A DNA stretch of 15,663 nt. Source: Actinomycetota bacterium. GTDB taxonomy: Bacteria > Actinomycetota > Acidimicrobiia > Acidimicrobiales > BP-101. The notes under the pieces were generated by a model, which worked only from the letters and a program-made list of their open reading frames with translations, had not been told where the DNA came from and did no database searches. How positions within the stretch are numbered: position 1 is the first letter of the stretch; each line of letters starts with the position of its first letter. Location: contig JAUTXA010000299.1 in the NCBI GenBank assembly GCA_030838265.1, forward strand, positions 1 through 15,663, written 5' to 3'. Positions 6,818-12,826 of the stretch are shown here, one piece after another. The position numbers and the translations under genes were made by a program.

Positions 6818-7752
6818 TGCCCCGGCTTCCGGCCGCCGAGCGGCTCCGGCGACTGCTGGCCATGATCCCGTGGGTGCTGGCGCGGGGCGAGGTCTCGATC
6901 GTCGAGATCGCCGAGCGCTTCGCCATCTCGACCGAGCAGGTCATCGCCGACGTGAACCTGGCTTCGATGATCGGCATCCCGCCCTACTCGGGCGACTGCC
7001 AGGTCGACATGTTCGTCGACGGCGACACCGTCCAGGCCTTCCCCGGCGCCCTGTTCACCCGTCCGCCGAGGCTGTCGGTGGCCGAGGGCTTCACCGTGCT
7101 GGCCGCCGGGAGGGCCCTGCTGGCGGTGCCCGGGGCCGGGGGGGCGGGGTCGGCGCTGGCCTCGGCCATGGCCAAGCTCGAGGACGTCCTCAGCCAAGCG
7201 GGCGGGCTGGCCGTCGACGTGCACGTGCCGCCGAAGCTGGTGGCCGTCAGCCAGGCGCTCGACGAGGGCCGTCGGATCGAGGTCGACTACTGGTCGGCCT
7301 GGCGCGACGAGCTCACCACGCGGACCCTCGAGCCTCGCGTCGTGTTCGAGCGCAAGGGTCGCTGGTACGTCGCCGCGTTCAGCCCCGACACGGGCGATGT
7401 CCGCCACTACCGCGTCGACCGCATCCGCCGCCTCACCGACACCGGCACCCGCTACGAACCCGTCCCCACGCCCGCGCCGGCCGAGGCCTACGACCCGACC
7501 GACGACGCCGTCGCCGTCACCATCGAGGCGCCGAGCGCGGTGGCCCGTTGGGTGGCCGAGTCCTACCCGTGCCAGGTCGACGAGGTGGGCGACCACCTCC
7601 GCATCACCCTCCGGGTGGCGGGGCGGACGTGGCTCGACCGGCTGCTGCTCCGGCTCGGCCCCGGGGCCAGAGTCGTCGAGCCCACCTCGCTGGCGGGGGC
7701 AGCGGCCGAGGCGGCGGAGCGCGTCTTGGCCGCCTACGCCGCGGTCAGCTGA
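6817..7752 (+). CDS. pafC: PafC: WYL-domain partner of PafB
   Basis: 311 residues from ATG 6817, which shares its first base with the TGA of pafB (one-base overlap, termination-reinitiation coupling). The N-terminus (about 5-60) is the PafC-type winged helix, with RLRRLLAMIPWVLARGEVSI followed by a helix-turn-helix. A middle helical segment spans 88-130. The WYL domain (about 138-207) carries WYV at 183-185 instead of WYL, as is common in PafC proteins, and the HYRVDRI strand at 197-203. The C-terminal WCX-like domain ends in a basic/alanine helix. PafB and PafC work as a pair, in some actinobacteria fused into one chain. The end overlaps the end of the convergent exonuclease gene by 8 bases, so the two transcripts could interfere with each other. 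Confidence 0.9.
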   Translation: MPRLPAAERLRRLLAMIPWVLARGEVSIVEIAERFAISTEQVIADVNLASMIGIPPYSGDCQVDMFVDGDTVQAFPGALFTRPPRLSVAEGFTVLAAGRALLAVPGAGGAGSALASAMAKLEDVLSQAGGLAVDVHVPPKLVAVSQALDEGRRIEVDYWSAWRDELTTRTLEPRVVFERKGRWYVAAFSPDTGDVRHYRVDRIRRLTDTGTRYEPVPTPAPAEAYDPTDDAVAVTIEAPSAVARWVAESYPCQVDEVGDHLRITLRVAGRTWLDRLLLRLGPGARVVEPTSLAGAAAEAAERVLAAYAAVS

Positions 7753-8386
7753 CGAGGTCGACGAGATCGACGGGGTCGAGCACGCGGCCGGCCGACAGCC
7801 ACGCCATCTCGGCCAGCAGCCGGGCCAAGCGGGCGTCGGACGCCACGTAGTCGACCAGGCTGCCTCGCCTCGCCATGTGGATCGAGGAGGCGTCGAGCTC
7901 GACGGGCTCGAGGCCATGGGATCGGGCCACGGCCTTGAGCCCGCAGGCCTGGCCCGGGGCCAGCAGGCCGCGGTAGAGGGTGCAGGCGTCGAGGTGCAGG
8001 TGGCGGTGCCAGCGGGCCCGGTAGGGGGCGCCGTGGCCGCGGAGCGGGGGATGGGGCTGGCCGATCCCTTGATCGGCGTGCAGCCGCAGGCCCAGCCTCA
8101 GGCGGTGGCGGGCCGCCCGATCGGCGAGGAAGGGGAGGTCGAAGCCCGAGCCGTTCCACGTCACGATCACGCCCGGGGGCGCTTTGCGCAGCTCGTGGTC
8201 GAGGCGCCGGAGGATGGATCGCTCCGGGCCGCCGATGACCTCGTCGCCGTCGGGGGTCGAGAGGGCCACGGCCACGATGCGGGCCACCGACGGGTCGAGG
8301 CCGTCGACGGCGGTGTCGGTCTCGATGTCGAGGCCATACAAGAGGGGCAGGAGCGACAGCTGACGGAGGTTGCGGCAACGAGCCAT
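7745..8386 (-). CDS. DEDDy-type 3'-5' exonuclease (RNase H-like, PolB-exonuclease-like)
   Basis: 213 residues, one domain with no polymerase attached. The three exonuclease motifs are present in order: GLDIET with metal-binding D20 and E22 (Exo I), TWNGSGFDLPFL with D83 (Exo II), and DYVASDA with Y180 and D184 (Exo III, the YxxxD form that defines DEDDy enzymes). The spacing fits the proofreading domain of family B polymerases and related stand-alone exonucleases. It would remove nucleotides from 3' ends of DNA, or possibly RNA, in the cytosol. The ATG at 8386 has no clear Shine-Dalgarno site. Its position tail to tail with pafBC, regulators of DNA-damage genes, suggests but does not prove a repair role. 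A role in RNA processing remains possible. Confidence 0.85.
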   Translation of the reverse strand: MARCRNLRQLSLLPLLYGLDIETDTAVDGLDPSVARIVAVALSTPDGDEVIGGPERSILRRLDHELRKAPPGVIVTWNGSGFDLPFLADRAARHRLRLGLRLHADQGIGQPHPPLRGHGAPYRARWHRHLHLDACTLYRGLLAPGQACGLKAVARSHGLEPVELDASSIHMARRGSLVDYVASDARLARLLAEMAWLSAGRVLDPVDLVDLVS

Positions 8387-8450
8387 AGGTCGAACTCTGA
8401 CCGAGACGTGTGACAGCTACGTCAACCGGTGCTCACCCACGCCTGCGCCC

Positions 8451-8456
8451 CATACT
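8451..8456 (+). promoter_or_regulatory. Putative -10 box (CATACT) of the GT-C-like gene
   Basis: CATACT ends 7 bases before the ATG at 8464, within the 77-base gap to the divergent exonuclease gene. There is no Shine-Dalgarno sequence between it and the start, which fits a leaderless mRNA. The following bases (GAGCCCGATG) resemble those before the lipoprotein at 15275. Confidence 0.4.
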
Positions 8457-8463
8457 GAGCCCG

Positions 8464-9684
8464 ATGGAGGAGCGCCGGGCGCGGCTGGTGGGGATGGCGG
8501 GCGTGGGGGCCGTGGTCGTGGCCAGCGTCGTCCAGCTGCTGCGGGCCACCCGCTACGGGATCGACGTCAGCAACGACTCCATGTACTACCTGGGCGGCAC
8601 CCAGAGCCTGCGGCTGGGCCACGGGTTCCTCATGCGGCCCGGTGCGGTCATCGTGTGGCACGCACCGGGCTACGCCTTCGCCCTGCTCCCCCTCGCCTTC
8701 ATCCACCACAACCTGCTCGACGATGCCCGGTGGCTCAACACCGGTCTGCTCCTGGCGACGGTCGCCCTGGTGGCGGTGCTCGTGCGGCGGGCCGGCGCCG
8801 GGTGGGCGGCCACGGTCGTCGCCACCGCCGCGATCGGGTTGTCGCAGCCCTTCCTGCGGGCCTACTCCTTCGCCTGGTCCGAGACCCTCTTCCTCCCCTT
8901 CGTGCTGGCGGGCATCATCGCCTTGGCTCTCTACCTGGCCGGCGGCGACCGCCGCGTCCTGCTCGCCGCCGGGCTGGCCTTCGCCGCGGCCTGCTTGGCC
9001 CGCTACACCGGCTTTCCCCTCGTGGCCGCCGGCGTGGTGCTCGTCGTGGGGCGGCGATCATCCTGGCGGTCGCGGGTCATCGACGGATCCCTGTTCGCGG
9101 TCTCGGCCCTGGCCCTGCCCGCGGCGTGGCTGGTCCGCAACCGCATCCGCACCGGGACGTTCACGGGACGGCACGTCAGCAACCGGCTCCCCCCTGCGTC
9201 GGTGCTGGTCCGCGGGGCGCGCACCGGCGCGGCGTGGGTCCTCCCTTCCGCCGGGCGGGGGCCGGCGATCGTCGTGGCCGTGGCCCTGATGGCGATGGTC
9301 GCTCTGGCCGTTGGGGCTGTCGTCCGGCGCCGGGCCAACCCCGAGTCCGTCGTCACCGCGGCCATGCTGGCGGCCTACCTCGTCGGCCTGGGGCTCTCGC
9401 GTGTCTTCGTCGACCACCGCATCCCCCTCGATGGCCGCATCCTTCTGCCCGCCCAGGTCCTCGTCATCGTGCTGGTCGGGCTGGCCCTGCCTGACGTCGC
9501 CCTCGACGCCCGGGCCCTGGCCTGGGGAGTCGCCTCGGTCTGCGTGGTCGCCATCGCCCTCGACAGCCAGCTGTGGATCGCGGCCCATCATCGACACGTC
9601 CGCTACGTCCAGCGCCGGGACGCCCCGCTCGTGCTCGACGGTCCTCCGCGCCGTCTGCCCGTTCCGATCAGCCCCCGGGACTAG
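8464..9684 (+). CDS. Polytopic membrane protein, GT-C glycosyltransferase-like
   Basis: 406 residues from ATG 8464; an in-frame ATG at 8410 would add 18 residues but would include the candidate promoter. About nine to eleven hydrophobic helices are visible, for example at 8-25, 64-80, 93-108, 115-128, 141-159, 166-196, 208-224, 266-287, 297-312, 328-343 and 350-367. The first extracytoplasmic loop holds an acidic DVSNDSMYY (D34 and D38), placed as in GT-C enzymes, which use a carboxylate there to bind or activate a lipid-linked sugar donor. The loop continues with RPGAVIVWHAPGYAF, and another motif lies at RIPLDGRILLP (319-329). The family would transfer a sugar from a polyprenyl-phosphate donor to a protein or glycolipid outside the membrane. 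Donor and acceptor are unknown, and no other glycosylation gene is nearby. The fold assignment is moderately sure, the activity less so. Confidence 0.72.
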   Translation: MEERRARLVGMAGVGAVVVASVVQLLRATRYGIDVSNDSMYYLGGTQSLRLGHGFLMRPGAVIVWHAPGYAFALLPLAFIHHNLLDDARWLNTGLLLATVALVAVLVRRAGAGWAATVVATAAIGLSQPFLRAYSFAWSETLFLPFVLAGIIALALYLAGGDRRVLLAAGLAFAAACLARYTGFPLVAAGVVLVVGRRSSWRSRVIDGSLFAVSALALPAAWLVRNRIRTGTFTGRHVSNRLPPASVLVRGARTGAAWVLPSAGRGPAIVVAVALMAMVALAVGAVVRRRANPESVVTAAMLAAYLVGLGLSRVFVDHRIPLDGRILLPAQVLVIVLVGLALPDVALDARALAWGVASVCVVAIALDSQLWIAAHHRHVRYVQRRDAPLVLDGPPRRLPVPISPRD

Positions 9685-9689
9685 TCCCG
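9676..9689. other. Perfect 14-base palindrome over the stop codon of the GT-C-like gene
   Basis: CGGGACTAGTCCCG is a perfect palindrome and contains the TAG stop (9682-9684). As RNA it would form a 5-base-pair stem with a CUAG loop. No T tract follows, so it is at best a weak terminator; it could also be a protein-binding site. Confidence 0.4.
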
Positions 9690-9781
9690 CGGGTCATGAC
9701 AGTTGCCATCTTCCCGCCGCCACGCCGCGGTCGTACCGTTCCCGCAGGGGCGACCCTCGCTCTCGGAACCGGGGTAAGTGG

Positions 9782-10168
9782 ATGAGCGACAGGACCGATT
9801 GGGCTGACCAGCAGGGCGCCATCATCGTCTCGTGGGCCGGTGTCACCCGAGGGCGCGAGGGCAAGGCGTTCGAAGTCTTCGGCAAGGCGGTGCAGTACTA
9901 CGGCGAGCTCGAGAAGGAAGGGGTGCTCACCGGCACCCACGTGTACTTCAACAGCACCGGCGGCAACCGGGGCCAGATCATCCTCAACGGCAGCATGGGC
10001 ACGCTCCACAACCTGTTGCTGGACGCCAAGTTCAGTCGGCTGCAGCAGGAGGCGTCGCTCATTGCCGACGACCTCCAGGTCAACTCGGCCATCGGTGGCA
10101 GCTTCGACAGCATCTCCGAAGGCATGGCCGCCAACCTCTCCGTCCTCCAAGAGCACGGCCTGATCTAG
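9782..10168 (+). CDS. Conserved-looking hypothetical protein, possible dimeric alpha/beta barrel
   Basis: 128 residues, no signal peptide or membrane segment. It was not recognised as a named family. The sequence alternates strands and helices: GAIIVSWAG (12-20) strand, a helix from REGKAFEVFGKAVQYYGELEKEG, a strand around THVYFNST, a strand around GQIILNG, then a helix with LHNLLLDAKFSRLQQEASLI and a strand DLQVNSAIGG. That order (beta-alpha-beta-beta-alpha-beta) is what a ferredoxin-like or dimeric alpha/beta barrel domain would give, with a C-terminal helix added. No catalytic residues can be named. The start is ATG 9782, because the peptide MSDRTDWADQQ fits and GGGG lies about 9 bases upstream; the open frame further upstream is antisense-like. 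It sits alone, with a GC-rich hairpin after it. Confidence 0.8.
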   Translation: MSDRTDWADQQGAIIVSWAGVTRGREGKAFEVFGKAVQYYGELEKEGVLTGTHVYFNSTGGNRGQIILNGSMGTLHNLLLDAKFSRLQQEASLIADDLQVNSAIGGSFDSISEGMAANLSVLQEHGLI

Positions 10169-10176
10169 ACCCATTG

Positions 10177-10203
10177 GCCGGGTGGGTGGGGGCCCGCCCC
10201 GGC
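10177..10203 (+). terminator. GC-rich hairpin after the 128-residue protein gene
   Basis: GCCGGG at 10177-10182 pairs with CCCGGC at 10198-10203, and part of the G-rich and C-rich inside can pair further. It lies 9 bases after the stop codon. No T run follows, which is usual for actinobacterial terminators. Predicted by eye only. Confidence 0.4.
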
Positions 10204-10230
10204 TGGTCGGGATTGCGGTAGGCAGTCGTC

Positions 10231-10620
10231 ATGCCCCGAGGTCCCGGCGCCCACTATCGCGAGGCCGACGGCTCACCAGTCGCCTTGCCCGAGGCCGAAG
10301 CGGCGTGGGCGCTTGTGGCCCGCGCCGTGCTGATCGAGACCGCGCAGGCCAAGAGGTCGATCAGCTACAAGGCCCTTGCCGAGGCCGTGCAACAGGGCGC
10401 GGGCATCCGCACGCGCATGCTGTTCCGGTGGTGGGTCGGCGACGTCCTCACCCTGGTCGGCGACGAGTGCGAGCGGCGGGGAGAACCGCAGTTGGCTGCT
10501 CTCTGCGTCCGCCAAGACGGCTCGATCGGAGCCGGATTCGGCGAGGGCGAGTCTTCGGCTGACCGCGAAGTTCGGGCCGGCGAGGAGCGGGAGCGCTGCT
10601 ACCGCCACTTCGGCCCCTGA
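10231..10620 (+). CDS. Small hypothetical protein with wHTH-like core
   Basis: 129 residues, cytosolic, with no signal peptide. No function is recognised. It opens MPRGPGAHYREADGSPVALP, then has a helical stretch (22-55) with AAWALVARAVLIETAQAKRSISYKALAEAV. The SISYKALAEAV segment is like the turn and helix of a winged helix or a ParB/transcription-factor-type start. Next come GIRTRMLFRWWVGDVLTLVGDECERRGEPQLAALCV and a small strand pair DGSIGAGF. The end ERERCYRHFGP has a conserved-looking Cys-Tyr pair. Similar small proteins appear in other actinobacteria as far as I recall, without known role; I cannot confirm this here. The ATG has no Shine-Dalgarno site. Third-position GC bias is somewhat weaker than in its neighbours, but the open frame and protein-like composition support a real gene. 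Confidence 0.72.
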   Translation: MPRGPGAHYREADGSPVALPEAEAAWALVARAVLIETAQAKRSISYKALAEAVQQGAGIRTRMLFRWWVGDVLTLVGDECERRGEPQLAALCVRQDGSIGAGFGEGESSADREVRAGEERERCYRHFGP

Positions 10621-10683
10621 CGCCCGCTCCACGCCTGGCCCGCCCGCGACTAGGCCCGTCACCGTCCGGACATGCTTCCCAAG

Positions 10684-10757
10684 ATGGTCATTGCAGACCA
10701 TGGATCACAGTCGGACAACGCGGCACACTCGCCCAAAGCGGAAAGGCGGTCTTTCCG
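10684..10757 (+). promoter_or_regulatory. Two hairpins in the leader of the sigma-like gene
   Basis: Hairpin one: ATGGTC (10684-10689), loop of 6, GACCAT (10696-10701). Hairpin two: CGGAAAG (10739-10745), loop of 5, CTTTCCG (10751-10757), a perfect 7-base-pair stem that ends just before a GGAGG ribosome-site-like stretch (10760-10764). They could be a terminator/attenuator or a translational control element. No known riboswitch was recognised. Confidence 0.45.
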
Positions 10758-10785
10758 ATGGAGGGGTCACCATGGCGCGGACCAA

Positions 10786-10845
10786 GGTCGCGGTTGGACG
10801 GGTTGCAGGTGGACGGGTCGCAGTGGCACGGGTTGCTGTTACACG
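10786..10845 (+). repeat. Four 15-base tandem repeats upstream of the sigma-like gene
   Basis: Four units in exact 15-base register: GGTCGCGGTTGGACG, GGTTGCAGGTGGACG, GGTCGCAGTGGCACG, GGTTGCTGTTACACG. Units differ by three to seven bases, with GGTYGC at the start and ACG at the end fixed. If translated in the frame of the downstream gene they read as VAVGR, VAGGR, VAVAR, VAVTR. Codon use in this stretch has many A/T third positions, unlike the gene that follows, so it may be non-coding and act as repeated binding sites or a leader. Confidence 0.75.
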
Positions 10846-10894
10846 GCCTCGTCACCCTGAGGGCACGAATCGTTGCCAATCAGGAGGCGACCCC

Positions 10895-11581
10895 TTGGAC
10901 CAGCCCAATCGAGACCGGCTCAACGAGCTCATGGCCCGCATGGCGACGGGCGACGACGCCGCCGCCATCAGCCTCTACCGCGAGTTCGGGCCGGCTATCC
11001 GCCCCGGCGTGGCCGTCGTTGCCCGCCGCCTGCACGCCAGCCACCTGACGCCGGAGGACATCGACGGCATCGTCCTCGACGTCTGCCTCGACCTGCTCAA
11101 GCGGGCCGGCTCGTGGGATCCGAACGGTGGGGCCCTGCCCTGGGTGTGGGCCGAGCGGCGGGTGCTGCGCATCGTCAGCGACTTCGTCGGCCAGTACGGC
11201 TCTCCTTTCGACGAGAGCTTCCCGCCGGGCCACGAGCCCGAAGGCGGGGGTGTCGCCCTCTCCGAGCCCGATCTCGGCGAGGACGAGACTCTCGATCGCC
11301 TCGCTCGCCGCCTGCCGACCGTCGCCCTGTTCGCCGAGGCCCTCGAAGCGGTGACCGACCGGGAGCGAAACCGCCACGTGCTGCTCCTCTACGAGCTCCA
11401 GCGCAGCTCCGGCGACCCATCGCCCGCCCTGACCGTCGGCCAGGTCCACGGCATGAAGCCCGCCGCTGTCCGCAAGTGCGTCGAGCGCACCAAGCGCGCC
11501 CTCATCACCCTCGCCGCGAGCGAGGCCCGCTTCGCGGCCATCGCCGGCCTGCCGATTCTCGCCGCCATCGCCGCGGCATGA
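10895..11581 (+). CDS. Small divergent sigma-70-like (ECF-type) protein
   Basis: 228 residues from TTG 10895, chosen because a full AGGAGG (10882-10887) lies 7 bases upstream and the protein then begins DQPNRDRLNELMARMATGDD, the usual opening of an ECF sigma region 2. An alternative ATG at 10772, also with GGAGG, would add 41 residues containing the pentapeptide repeats. Residues 8-100 look like region 2 (ISLYREFGPAI, then an acidic segment DIDGIVLDVCLDLL and PWVWAERRVLRIVSDFVGQY in the place of the -10 contact helix). Residues 145-207 look like region 4 with a helix-turn-helix (VGQVHGMKPAAVRKCVERTKRALI). The linker 105-135 is acidic and Gly/Pro-rich. It would bind RNA polymerase core and direct it to a few promoters, but both regions are far from canonical. 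The stop overlaps the next start in ATGA, so it is coupled to the HTH-glycohydrolase gene. Confidence 0.78.
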   Translation: MDQPNRDRLNELMARMATGDDAAAISLYREFGPAIRPGVAVVARRLHASHLTPEDIDGIVLDVCLDLLKRAGSWDPNGGALPWVWAERRVLRIVSDFVGQYGSPFDESFPPGHEPEGGGVALSEPDLGEDETLDRLARRLPTVALFAEALEAVTDRERNRHVLLLYELQRSSGDPSPALTVGQVHGMKPAAVRKCVERTKRALITLAASEARFAAIAGLPILAAIAAA

Positions 11582-12822
11582 TGCCCGCGGTGAGCCCCGC
11601 CGACTCGAGCGATCCGCCGGTCAGCGACGCCCCGAACCCATCGACGCGGCGGCGCATGACTGAGCACTTCCGCGCCGAAGGACGGGCCCACCCCGAGATG
11701 TGCGCCGGCCTCGTCGTGGCCCGGGGCGAGACGGGCCTGCGGGTCCATGAGTTCGCGGCCCGCCTGGGCTGCAGCGCCGAGGTGCTCATGGCCCTCGAGC
11801 GGGGCGCCGTCGAGCCCGCCGCCGCTCCACCGGAGGTGAAGGCCTTGCTCCAGTCCGCCATCGACCGGAGGTCGCGGGTTCGCGGCTCGCTCCTCGCCGG
11901 TGCCGTCGGCGACGCCCTCGGCGCCGGCGTCGAGTTTCTGTCCCACGCCGAGATCGTCAGCCGCTTCGGCCCCGGCGGCATCACCGGCTACGTCCCGGCC
12001 TACGGACGCCTCGGGGCCATCACCGACGACACCCAGATGACGCTCTTCACGGCCGAGGGCCTGCTGAACGGCGGCTCGATCGACGACGTCCACGCCGCCT
12101 ACGACCGGTGGCTGCGGGTTCAGGGTGGGGGCATCGCCGCCGGGTGGCTGGCCGAGCAGGAGTTCCTGCACCACAGCCGGGCCCCGGGGAACACGTGCGT
12201 CTCGGCCCTACTCAGCGGACAGGTGGGAACCGTGACCTCGCCCTTCAACGTCTCGAAGGGATGCGGCGGCATCATGCGAGCGGCCCCGTGCGGGTTGATC
12301 GCCGGCGACGTCTCGTCGGCGTTCACCTCCGGTGTCGAGGCGGCCGCCATCACCCATGGCCACCCCAGCGGCTACCTGGCCGCGGGTGTGCTGGCCGCCA
12401 TGGTGCAGTCGGTCGTGGCCGGCCACACCTTGGCCGACGCCCTCGCGCCGGCCCGGCGGGCGCTGGTGGGATGGGCCGACCACGCCGAGGTGGTCGCCGC
12501 CCTCGACGCCGCCGAGGCCCGGGCCTCGGACTGCCCGCGACCCACCCCCGACGACGTGGCGGCCTTGGGCGAGGGGTGGGTGGCCGAGGAGGCCCTCGCC
12601 ATCGCCGTGTTCTGCGCCCTGACATGTGTCGATGTCCGCTCCGGCCTGCTGCTCGCCGCCAACCACGGAGGCGACAGCGACTCGACGGCCGCCATCGCCG
12701 GCAACCTGCTGGGAGCCGCTCTGGGCGAGGACGCCATCCCGTCGGAGTGGCTCGACGACCTCGAGGGCCGCCCCGTCATCGAGACCATGGCCAACCGCCT
12801 CGCCGCTGCCCTCGGCGACTGA
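11578..12822 (+). CDS. HTH domain fused to ADP-ribosylglycohydrolase (DraG/ARH family)
   Basis: 414 residues from ATG 11578 (overlap ATGA with the sigma-like gene); ATG 11581 is equally possible. Residues 1-40 are Pro/Ser/Arg-rich. Residues 41-80 look like an XRE-type helix-turn-helix (GLRVHEFAARLGCSAEVLMALERGAVEP). Residues 100-414 form a complete ADP-ribosylglycohydrolase: GSLLAGAVGDALGAGVEF (103-120), the first metal site TDDTQ with T149, D150, D151, SKGCGGIMRAAPCGL (226-240), ITHGHPSGYLAAG (258-270), and the second metal site GGDSDST with D366 and D368. All catalytic and Mg-binding positions of the family are present, so it is expected to remove ADP-ribose from a protein, nucleic acid or small molecule. 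No ADP-ribosyltransferase partner is in the window. The HTH may tie the enzyme to DNA or to the sigma-like protein; that is inference. It ends 4 bases before the convergent GNAT gene. Confidence 0.9.
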   Translation: MMPAVSPADSSDPPVSDAPNPSTRRRMTEHFRAEGRAHPEMCAGLVVARGETGLRVHEFAARLGCSAEVLMALERGAVEPAAAPPEVKALLQSAIDRRSRVRGSLLAGAVGDALGAGVEFLSHAEIVSRFGPGGITGYVPAYGRLGAITDDTQMTLFTAEGLLNGGSIDDVHAAYDRWLRVQGGGIAAGWLAEQEFLHHSRAPGNTCVSALLSGQVGTVTSPFNVSKGCGGIMRAAPCGLIAGDVSSAFTSGVEAAAITHGHPSGYLAAGVLAAMVQSVVAGHTLADALAPARRALVGWADHAEVVAALDAAEARASDCPRPTPDDVAALGEGWVAEEALAIAVFCALTCVDVRSGLLLAANHGGDSDSTAAIAGNLLGAALGEDAIPSEWLDDLEGRPVIETMANRLAAALGD

Positions 12823-12826
12823 GCCG

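Noticed and set aside
6346..7917. Minus-strand open frame of 523 codons across pafBC
   Set aside because: Antisense to two well-supported WYL regulators; the sequence is low-complexity and lacks a ribosome site or fold.
10786..10845. 15-base repeats as a CRISPR array or integron site
   Set aside because: The units are directly abutting with no spacers, differ from each other, and there are no cas or integrase genes nearby.
10873..11577. Extension of the HTH-glycohydrolase frame upstream through the sigma-like gene
   Set aside because: The extension is an Arg/Pro-rich out-of-frame reading of the sigma-like gene; the ATGA overlap at 11578 is the natural start.
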